A stretch of DNA of 64,000 nucleotides from Isoetes taiwanensis (Eukaryota; Streptophyta; Lycopodiopsida; Isoetales; Isoetaceae). The notes below the pieces were generated by a model that searched no databases, was not told the origin of the DNA, and saw only the letters and a program-made list of their open reading frames with translations. Shown here in pieces: positions 56,165 to 64,000 of this stretch. Numbering within the stretch: the first letter of the stretch is position 1; every line of letters begins with the position of its first letter. The DNA lies in NCBI GenBank assembly GCA_021234155.1, contig JAJEKV010000589.1:62001-126000 (forward strand). Direction: 5' to 3'. The translations under genes and the position numbers were made by a program.

Positions 56165-56279
56165 GGGGAACCCAAGTGTCATTTGCACCTTCCAACCTCG
56201 CTCTCGCTCCAAGCCGATTTCGATCGATCCTTAGGGCGCTTCTCAAGCATAAATCATCATCCCGGCTCCTCGGTGCTTA

Positions 56280-57807
56280 TGGCCACTTCTTCATTCAAGC
56301 GATGGTACATAGCCCACAGCCCATGCTTGGTGAAGCGACATCGAATCGTCTTCAGTGTCTTCTTAAGGGAACTTGACATTGAGGCCACCATCAACGCCAC
56401 TCCCTTCTACGAGAACATCATGTCAGAGTTCCATGCCAAGATAGGACCCTTTTACGGTAGAACTCCCACCTTGTGTAGGGTATTTTGCACCTAACACGCC
56501 CTCAAGTCAGCCACGCAAGATATCCCAAATGTAGATAAGTACTTAGAGAATAAAGCAAATCCGCCTTCCCAACTATATGTCCATCTCTGTCAATAGGAGG
56601 AGGTACTTCTCTATACAAAGATTTGTAGCCATCTTTCTATCTCTTCGGGTCAAACCCGGATAGGGGAACCCCGGTCACGACCTTTAGAAGTTGAACCCAT
56701 AGCCATGGCGCAGCAGAGAGAAGGAGCGGATCGCGACTTCAGTCACGAGCAAGAAGAAGAGGAGGAGGATGAATACTAATCAGACCCAGAAGACTTGGAT
56801 CTAGAGCAGAGAGGCAAAGCGAGGCGTTGCAGATCCAAAGCTTCGAAGAGGGACTGCGAGCAACAAGAAGAGCCCCACCACTCGGGCAGGGCATTACAAG
56901 CTTGACACCGGTGTTCATAGCGGTGAGGCATATCTAACCCTCCACGACATCAAGAATCTTCCACATTGTCGCCTTGACAGAGGCCTTAGGGTGGATGATT
57001 TTTTTACACCTTCTACGACAATGGCGGATCTCGGCGACTTCATCGATCGAGAAGCCCGGTGACTTCCCTATCGGCATAAGAGAAGCCAAGACCTTCACCA
57101 GCGGTGAGACATCATCAGATATAGAGGCTTACGCAGGGCATCGGAGCCAGAGATGATGGCTAAACGGAATTGCCCTCGGAGGAGGAGTTCATGGCAATTC
57201 AGGAACAAATGGCCATCAAAGGCAAGTCCACATCAAAGATTATTACCGAAGCTCGCGTAACACCCATCCCGGCAAAGCATGGAGGCAGTATCAACCTAAG
57301 GAGGCTGGTGCACCAAGACTTCAGAGAGCTAGAGGAGATACCAGTGGATGACTTCGCGGGAAGGCACAGGGCAACTTCCTCGTCTGCCGAAGAAACAGGG
57401 CATGATAAGGCGCTCAGATACTACCCTGCGTTGCTGCTGGATGGAAGAATAGCGGTTATTCACCGCCAATTTAGCCCAAGAGGTGAAGAAGGGGTCTTTA
57501 TGCTTATCGCCCTCTCAGGGTTTGGACACCATGCACGATTACCTCCAAATATCGACCATGTTGTCCTGATCAAGAGAGCGATTGCATTGACCATCTTCGA
57601 CTTCGCCATCCCTTATAGGCGGCAGGCGATTAGGTAAAGGATGGTAGCATTATACATCGGATAGGAGAATTCAAGACATGGAGGCAAGTACTCCAAGGAG
57701 GAGCGTCAACAAATATCCTCGAGGAACTTAACGGGATCATTAGGTACGGCCCAAGTGAAGAAATTTTGGAGGACCACCCTGATTACCTCAAGAAGTTTGA
57801 AGAGTAA
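56280..57807 (+). pseudogene. Leader ORF region B, unrecognised
   Basis: ATG at ~56279 begins ATSSFKRWYIAHSPCLVKRH with DIEATINATPFYENIMSEFH, then shifts. An acidic segment (ATG at 56705, QEEEEEDEY) follows. The longest intact part, 57170-57637, has 155 codons including LVHQDFRELEEIPVDDFAG, YYPALLLDGRIAVIHRQF and FDFAIPYRRQAI. No family recognised. It lies directly upstream of gag in the same orientation. Confidence 0.35.
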
Positions 57808-58163
57808 AAGTTTATTAATTTGCATGTAAAAGCTTATTATATATGAATATAATATATATCTCTTTTGTATATAATTGCTCCCTCAAATTGTATAAACAAG
57901 TAAAACAACGTAACACACAAAACAAGAACTAATGATCAGAATGTACTCTAATGTGCATGCAGCTAGAGTACCTAGAAACCTTGATGAACACAGGGCGGCG
58001 AGAACAAGGACGTACCCCATAAAAGGCGCCTTCCGGCCGAGGAATTTGCCCGCTAAGTCGATCGCGGTAACACGTAGGAGGAGGAGCTATCCCAAATCAG
58101 GTCCGACATCCACGACATAAGGGCATTGCTAGGGGGTGGGAGGATGGGAGGACGAGTCCCTGA

Positions 58164-58955
58164 ATGTCCCCTTGCCGGAAACGCCCGGCTTGGCGAACAA
58201 AGGCAACGCCGAAGGAAGAGAAGCGAAGGAGAAGATCTCCTAGCTTCGGAATCCTCAAGCTCCAGCTCGGATCTGATTTATTCGGCAGAACGGAAGAGCT
58301 GGAAGAAGAGGCCACGAGTCCCCGGCAGATCCAAACCGTGTCGAGGGGCCGAGATCACATCGACTACCGAAGAAAGAAAGTCGACTCAGATCCCCTTAGT
58401 AATGTGTGGAAAGCCAGAAAGTTAGAGCAGTTTTCAGGGGAAAACAGATCCGGAATGGAAGCAGAGGCATGGCTGGATGAGATGAGTGAGTATGGCAACG
58501 CCTATGGCATGAAAGATAAAGACAAAGGCAGGGTAGCAACAGCAAACCTCAAGGGTGCAGCCAGAATTTGGTGGAAGGGGTATGCCAAAGCACATGGGCT
58601 GAGCAGGGACAGTTGCAAATTCAGGAAGTTTGCCAAGGCGTTCAAACATCATTACGTACCAAGAGAACATAAGTGCAACATGATGCAGCAGTTTTATAGG
58701 CTGCAACAGGGCAACAAATCAGTCCAGAAATACACGGAGGAATTCATGAGACTAAGGCTTTATGTGCCAAAGTTGAGTGAAAAGCATGCGGTGGAAGGCT
58801 ATATTGAAGGCTTGAACGATGAGATCCGCAAGCTTGTAAGGGCAATAAACCGAAGTCCGTGTCGAGGCGAAGCAAAGGCCATAAGTTTGCAAGGAACAGT
58901 CCACAAGAGCGGGGCTTCAAGGCAGCAGTATTTCGGGATAAGGGGAAGAACCTGA
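58164..58955 (+). CDS. Chromovirus Gag (capsid)
   Basis: A 263-codon frame. The first ~90 residues are basic and Ser-rich. The capsid domain follows: FSGENRSGMEAEAWLDEMSE (an A-x-x-WL-x-x-M signature), NLKGAARIWWKGYAKAHG, FAKAFKHHYVPREHKCNM, FYRLQQGNKSVQKYTEEF and LYVPKLSEKHAVEGYIEGL. This is the usual Ty3/gypsy gag block (retrotrans_gag). The frame ends in a basic region. A zinc knuckle remnant FRCFQRGHRTNKRPD lies downstream in other frames (~59178-59228). Confidence 0.9.
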   Translation: MSPCRKRPAWRTKATPKEEKRRRRSPSFGILKLQLGSDLFGRTEELEEEATSPRQIQTVSRGRDHIDYRRKKVDSDPLSNVWKARKLEQFSGENRSGMEAEAWLDEMSEYGNAYGMKDKDKGRVATANLKGAARIWWKGYAKAHGLSRDSCKFRKFAKAFKHHYVPREHKCNMMQQFYRLQQGNKSVQKYTEEFMRLRLYVPKLSEKHAVEGYIEGLNDEIRKLVRAINRSPCRGEAKAISLQGTVHKSGASRQQYFGIRGRT

Positions 58956-59358
58956 GGGGGCTATATAGCCCAAGAGGCGGCAAGCCCAAGAGCTAGCAAG
59001 GCAGCGGTACAATTCAAATTATGGGAAGCAAGGCAACACAAGTAGTGGCAAGCAGGAAAAGAAACAGGTAAGCTTCAAGGAGCAAGGAGCCAAGTCTAAC
59101 TACTCCCAAGCGGTGAGGCAATTTCTGCAGTCCATTCCCAAGGAAAAGAAGCAGGAATGTATAGAGAAGCGGTACCGTGGTTTTCAGATGCTTCCAGCGG
59201 GGCATAGGACCAACAAGCGCCCCGATTATGAATCGATTGGCGAGGCGGGGATGGGAGACACCATCATCGGACGGCGACGGCGAAGCGCGGGATTACATCC
59301 ATGGTGAGTGTCACATCTTTGCGCCTATTGACGAGGGAATGCAGAAAGTCAGTATAAA

Positions 59359-59673
59359 GTGATCTCAACGACCGGAAAAGCCCAAGAGAAATCCTTTATA
59401 GTATTGATAGACTCTGGAAGCAGTCATAATTTTGCATCCCCTAGGATGGTAAGCATGTTGAAGTTAAAGCCGTTAAAGTCCAAGCCCAGGCCAGTGGTGT
59501 TAGCCAATGGAGCAATTAGGCATACAGCGGGGAAGAGAATAAACTTCAATGTAGACTTGCCAGGTGTTAATGTTGCGTTGGGAGCGGAAGTCATGAATAT
59601 AGGCAAGTATGATCTCATTATTGGAATGGAATATCTTGGACCAGCAGGAGCAATCATCGATTGGGAAACGTAA
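59359..59673 (+). CDS. Chromovirus aspartic protease
   Basis: Cleaves Gag-Pol. The frame holds IVLIDSGSSHNFASPRMV (D-S-G active site), LANGAIRHTAGK, VNVALGAEVMNIGKYDLIIG and MEYLGPAGAIIDWE, the standard chromovirus protease ending in G-M-x-x-L. Length is normal for the domain. Confidence 0.9.
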   Translation: MISTTGKAQEKSFIVLIDSGSSHNFASPRMVSMLKLKPLKSKPRPVVLANGAIRHTAGKRINFNVDLPGVNVALGAEVMNIGKYDLIIGMEYLGPAGAIIDWET

Positions 59674-59901
59674 AGGTGACCTTAACAACGCCAGAGGGCA
59701 AAGTCATCGAAATCACGGGTAAAAGTAACCCCAATCATGCAATGCATGAGTAGCGAAAAATTGCTTAAGTGCATAAGAAAGCAAAGGTGGCCTATCTCCT
59801 TAAGCTTGAGCTCCAAGATCAGAGGCGGAGAGAAATAAAGAGATCAAAGAATCTAGCAAGCTTCCTGGGCCAATAACAAAGTTGATCGAGGAATTTCCGA
59901 C

Positions 59902-60720
59902 TTGTTCCCCGATGAGATTAAGCAGCCCTATAGAGGAGTCGAGTGTGAAATAGCACTTGAACCTGGGACGAAGCCTACAAGCAAGGCACCTTATAGGATG
60001 TCAACCGAGGAGTTGACAGAGTTAAAGAAGCAGTTGCAAGAATTGCTAGACTTAGGGTTCATAAGACCTAGTGTCTCCCCCGTTCGAGCCCCTATTCTCT
60101 TTGTGAAGAAGAAGGATGGGAGCCTTAGGATGTGCATTGATTACCGCCAGTTAAATAAGCACACCATCAAAAATAAGTATGCCTTGCCTAGGTCAGATGA
60201 CTTAATGGATCAGTTGCAGGGAGCAAAGATCTTCTCCAAAATAGATCTCAGATCAGGATATCACCAGATTAGGATCAAGGAGGAAGACATTCATAAGACG
60301 TTTGGGGACAAGATATGGGCACTATGAGTTCACAAGTTATGCCCTTTGGATTGTCTAATGCACCAGCAACATTCATGAGATTAATGAACAACGCCTTCTT
60401 CGCTTAATTTCTAGATTCCTTCATCATAGTCTTCTTCGACGATATCTTGGTTTACAAACAAGTTACGTGGAGGAGCACGCCAACACTTGAGGAAGGTGCT
60501 TGAAAAGTTAAGAAGGCATCAACTCTTTATGGGTTATCGGGCGAAGTGCCGCCCATAACGGAAAGAGTGGAGTACTTGGGGCCGATCACAGCAGGAAGGC
60601 ATTTCCACGCACCCGCGAAGATAGAAGCCGTGGATCGGCTGGCCGCACCAAAGAATACTTTATGAAGTCAGGAGCTTCCTAGGGCTAGCGGGCTATTATA
60701 GAAGATTTGTCAAGAATTTT
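59902..60720 (+). pseudogene. Chromovirus reverse transcriptase
   Basis: The 141-codon frame 59902-60327 has [58 protein letters not shown] and [19 protein letters not shown] (first catalytic Asp). After a shift near 60300 come ARYGHYEF-like sequence, MPFGLSNAPATFM (60.34 kb), FFDDILVY (the catalytic DD, ~60436-60455) and SFLGLAGYYRRFVKNFAK (~60670-60720). All catalytic residues are visible. Breaks lie at AC-G/CAG sites. Confidence 0.92.
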
Positions 60721-60749
60721 GCCAAGGTAGCGCCATTAACGGATCTCAC

Positions 60750-61290
60750 AAAAAGGTGGGAAGATAAAAGATTGGGCAGCCCATTGGCAAAACAAGGCCT
60801 GAAGCATTTGAGACGCTAAAAGGAAGCTTTGACGACGGCGCCAAGATTGGTCTTGCCGGATCCGACCAAAGATAAGCTTGTAGCAACAGATGCTAGCAGG
60901 ATAGCGACAGCGCTTGATCCTCATGCAGGAGGAAAGAGTAGTAGCCTATGATTCCAAGAAGTTGAACGACGCCGAAATACAAATACCCAATGCATGATCG
61001 AGCCCCTGGCTATAGTAAGGGCTTTAAGAATTTGGAGGCATTATTTATTGGGAAGAAAATTCCAGTTAGACACAGGATCATCAAAGCCTCCAATATATAT
61101 TTACTGCCGCCCGCTCCTTAATTTGAGGCAAAGGAGATGGATGGAATTCTTGGAAGAATATGACTTTGAGATAAGTTATAAGCCGGGGAAGCTCAATGTG
61201 GTTGCGGGACGCCCTTTCCGAAGCCCTTGGCAAACCAAAATTCATTGTAACGCCATATCAACACTTGTAAGTGACTTTGGCAAGAAGATT
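60750..61290 (+). pseudogene. Chromovirus RNase H
   Basis: Pieces in order: LVLPDPTKDKLVATDASRIA (the first Asp), then EPLAIVRALRIWRHYLLGRKFQ with the Glu position, a degraded TDH-x-x-L stretch (FQLDTGSSKPPIYIY), and RRWMEFLEEYDFEISYKPGK followed by LNVVAGRPF (for N-x-VAD-x-L-S-R). Standard gypsy RNase H order. Confidence 0.87.
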
Positions 61291-61454
61291 GAGGAAGCAT
61301 TGCCGACGGACCTCGACTTCAAGGAAGTTTGGGCGAGCCTTCCAAAGAGGCGGGGACCGACAAGGAAAGGGAGATGTTCAGGCACTATAAGAAGGAAGGG
61401 AACTTGCTATATTATAAAACAAATTGTGTGTACCAAAATCTTCGCAAGTTAGAA

Positions 61455-62560
61455 AGCTTATTTTGAATGATACACACAATAGTCCCATAGCAGGCCATGC
61501 AGGGGTTCATGAAGACATATTTCAAGATTAGAAGTTATTATTGGCCCGGCATGAAGAAGGAAATAGCAAGATATATTAGAGAGTGCGGATATATGCCGCC
61601 AGACAAAGGGAACAGCTCCGGATCCCAGGGGCCTTGGAACCATTGCCCGTGCCAAATGCTAAGTGGGAGGTGATAAGTATGGATTTTATTACAGGACTCC
61701 CAAAAAAAGAACTGCAAAGGGCAAAGATGCCTTGATGGTGGTAGTAGATAAGTTGTCAAAGATGGCACACTTTGTGCGTGCGGGACAACGGATAATGCAT
61801 TAGACAGACCAACCTATTTGTCAAAGGAGATTTTTTAGGCTCCATGGCATGCCAAGGGAGATAATCTCGGATAGAGACTCAAGTTTATGAGTGCCTTTTG
61901 GCGAGGACCTATTCACCACCATCCAGACGAAGCTTTTCGATGAGCACGCATATCATCCCCAAACAGATGGTGGGGCCGAGAGGACAAATGGGATCATCGA
62001 AGATATGTTAAGAAGCTATGTATAGAACAAGCAATCCAAGTGGGATGATTTCATCTACCTAGTAGAGTTTGCCTACAAGCACCAAAGCGGGAGTCATCGC
62101 AGATGAGTCCTTTTATGATTAATTACGGGTATCGGTGTCTTACCCCCGGATACTTGGCACAACCCCAGTGTCCAAGGTGGAAGTCTCCCCAGCCAGATGC
62201 TTTCGGAAATGCAAGACTTGGTGGAGGAAGTGAGAGGATATCTCTTCTGCAGCAAGAAGGTGCAGAAAAGCATGCCGACAAGCATAGGACGGTAAGAGAA
62301 TTTGAAGTGGGAGACAAAGTATGGTTGAAGATCAAAGTCAAGCAGGCCAAGCTCCGATCGGCAATTGCAAGAAGCTTGCTCCAAGATGGGCTGGACCCTT
62401 CAGAATAGAGAAGAGAGTAGGTAACCAATCCTACAAGTTGGACTTGCCAAGACATCTTAAGATACATAAGGTTTTCCACGTAAGTTTGCTAAAGAGGCAC
62501 ACCCCAAACCCCGAGGAAATATTGGAGACAAACGAAGTTTTTAGAAATGGCCTGGACGAG
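61455..62560 (+). pseudogene. Chromovirus integrase
   Basis: The zinc-binding domain is recognisable as HNSPIAGHAGVHED and [18 protein letters not shown]-like pieces (61.47-61.60 kb). The core shows [10 protein letters not shown] (first Asp, ~61678), IISDRDS (second Asp, ~61865) and YHPQTDGGAERTNG (Glu, ~61945-61995). The C-terminal part includes FEVGDKVWLKIK (~62300), LAPRWAGPFRIEKRVG and HLKIHKVFHVSLLKRH (GPY/F-type module). Triad present; several frameshifts and stops. Confidence 0.92.
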
Positions 62561-62569
62561 CATATTGAA

Positions 62570-62720
62570 ATCGATTCAGGAAGTCCTTCTTAATAGATCT
62601 TATAAGAAGATAAGAAGGTCAAAATTCCTCCAATACCTTGTGGAAGTGGAAGCACTTACGGTGGAAGACGCCACGTGGGTACTTGAGTGGGATCTTAAGA
62701 AGCGAAGACTCGACTTTATG
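62570..62720 (+). other. Chromodomain at the integrase C-terminus
   Basis: Across one or two frame shifts: ILNRSYKKIRRSKFLQYLVE, then VEDATWVLEWDLKKRRLDF. The YLV-x-W-x-x-L-x-x-EDATWE pattern is the chromovirus chromodomain, thought to guide integration to certain chromatin marks. The expected K-W after YLV is altered here. Confidence 0.8.
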
Positions 62721-62828
62721 GAGCAAAGCAAGGGTCAGCCACAATCACGAAGTAGTCGACATCAAGAACCAAGAAATCGGCTCGGTGCATGTCGATTTGG
62801 GTTTGCATTTAAGCATGTGTGTAGCTAA

Positions 62829-63649
62829 AAGGCTAATCTCCACGATGCGGCCTATGCTAGGCATGGGTTGCATCGCGTTACTGGCGATGAGACCACTACG
62901 GTGCTCTCTAGAGTGGTGTAATGTCAATGTAGGCATGACCGGCGTTTCGCTTGTTTGAGTGGAAGGTAGATTAGAAGTCTACTGTCGCCCCACGTAAGTA
63001 GAGGCGACCCTCGAGAGAAAGGAGGTCATTGAGAGATGCATTGATAGCAAAAGCACCTTTAGCCCCATATATGCTTTGATAGGAGGAATCTATCCTTCAC
63101 GCCCCCATATACGGGAAGGATATCCTCCCGCTGGGCAATTAGAGGTGTAGGCATGAGCGGCATATAGGCATATAGGCGCTATCTTTTCGCCGAGGGATGG
63201 GAGAAACATAATCTTCCTATCTTCAAGAGATATGCCTTGCATCCATATAATTGTATTTAATGGGTGGTTCCCTTACAACCAACCCTTATAATAATAATTA
63301 AATATATACTAACGAAGCGCACATCCCGCAGGGCAACTAGAAGGACCGAATCCAGGAGGGAGGGGTAGCTATGAAGAACTCACAACGCATAATTTTGCCA
63401 TAATGTATTTGTGAGGAGGCGAAAAGTTTTTTTTTTAGTTAAAACCTTAAAGCTATAATTGACGTTAATTTTATTATAGTCGATAATGAAGTAGAGGACG
63501 GAAGAGCCTCTCACCATAGTACAATTACGAAGAAACTATAAAAATTACGGGGTGATTAATATAATTTGGATATGTAAAGTGTTGTAATTGCGGGGATATG
63601 CAGTACCCAAGGTGGGGGACGCGCGTGATGCCGAGGACAACATCAAGTC
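62829..63649 (+). other. Chromovirus 3' untranslated region
   Basis: No coding motif seen. It contains a stable hairpin at 63082-63128 (GGAGGAATCTATCCTTC pairing with GAAGGATATCCTCC) and a T9 run at ~63428. Open frames here are short. Confidence 0.55.
63082..63128 (+). other. Hairpin in the chromovirus 3' UTR
   Basis: GGAGGA/TCCTCC and TATCCTTC/GAAGGATA form a 14-bp stem with a 3-nt bulge and a loop containing ACGCCCCCATATACG. Confidence 0.6.
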
Positions 63650-63662
63650 AAGGTGGGGAGAA
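63650..63662 (+). other. Polypurine tract
   Basis: AAGGTGGGGAGAA directly before the 3' LTR start TGTGGCG. It primes plus-strand synthesis. Confidence 0.85.
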
Positions 63663-64000
63663 TGTGGCGTTCAAAGATAATATACGCCCTATCACATTAT
63701 ATTATACTACCACATCACACGTACATGTCACAAGTGACATGTACTTGAGAGTAGGACAACGTTGCACCTAGGAGCTAAAGGTTGCACCTAGGGGGCAACC
63801 TTGGATGTTGGGTATGTAATTAAACATACACAACAAAAGGTTCCTTGTTCATCCATTTCCAAATGGCCTAAAGCCATTTGCCCATGTGGATGCCCTAACC
63901 TAGATAGGGTCTATATAAGGGCTAAAACCCTAGACCCTAGCTCGCTTTCACTTTGCCAATTAGGGTTTTCTAGAGCTTCCTTTCCTCATTCGCAATTAGG
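63663..64000 (+). repeat. 3' LTR of the chromovirus (truncated by window end)
   Basis: The first ~338 bp of the LTR, matching 51883-~52230, including TATATAAG at 63912-63919. A few indels separate the two copies. Confidence 0.93.

Larger units (their letters stand above)
51883..64000 (+). mobile_element. Chromodomain Ty3/gypsy element (chromovirus), 3' end beyond window
   Basis: The left LTR begins TGTGGCGTTC at 51883 and the same sequence begins again at 63663 after a polypurine tract, so the element is at least 12.1 kb. Contents in order: LTR, primer site of the initiator-Met type, a 4.6-kb leader with repeated motifs and extra ORF regions, gag, protease, reverse transcriptase, RNase H, integrase, chromodomain, 3' untranslated region, LTR. 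The chromodomain marks the chromovirus branch. Frames are broken repeatedly. Confidence 0.93.

Overview
This is nuclear DNA from a land plant with a large, transposon-rich genome. The tRNA genes are intronless, lack an encoded CCA and are of the plant cytosolic Lys type. There are Ty1/copia and Ty3/gypsy LTR elements, a LINE tail, microsatellites and telobox-like AGGGTTT leaders. DUF7869-like, FCP1-like and ParB-like fragments would fit a seed-free plant such as a fern or lycophyte. That is an impression; the sequence does not settle it. No intact single-copy host gene was found.

Layout. 1-2385: AT-rich intergenic DNA. 2386-22756: a tandem array of about nine ~1-kb units, each designed to carry tRNA-Lys(CTT) and, ~215 bp further on, tRNA-Lys(TTT). 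The array begins and ends at tRNA genes. Three events interrupt it. A 12.15-kb Tat-like Ty3/gypsy element on the minus strand (8196-20348) has 2.5-kb LTRs and a perfect 5-bp target duplication. A small hairpin segment lies near 20.8 kb. A 0.6-kb LINE 3' fragment lies at 21.56-22.16 kb. 22.8-26.7 kb: decayed gene pieces (FCP1/HAD-like phosphatase, ParB/Srx-like domain) and a cluster of CACGCC/GGCGTG palindromes. 27-30 kb: AT-rich intergenic DNA.

29.95-35.86 kb holds the most unusual structure. A ~1.29-kb imperfect palindrome (arms 31991-32614 and 32662-33276) is flanked by two arrays of one 38-bp minisatellite in opposite orientation. This is the architecture of a foldback element or a long-hairpin RNA locus. 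36-41 kb: tandem repeats, microsatellites, dispersed palindromes and a few exon-like open segments. 41.86-44.62 kb: a decayed DUF7869-like gene. 45.1-45.9 kb: possible host exons, then a degenerate copia element (46145-50756).

51883 to the window end: a chromodomain-bearing Ty3/gypsy element on the plus strand, about 12 kb, with its 3' LTR cut by the window edge. Between its primer-binding site and gag lie ~4.6 kb. They contain five copies of a ~75-bp dyad-symmetric motif at 207-209 bp spacing in two blocks. Each block is followed by a TATA-like box and an extra decayed ORF region.

A caution for all gene calls: when near-identical copies are compared (the two Tat LTRs, the tRNA units, the LINE duplication), many differences sit at CAG/CTG/CCG sites and in homopolymers. 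This looks like long-read base-calling error at CHG-methylated sites. Many frameshifts reported here may therefore be assembly errors.
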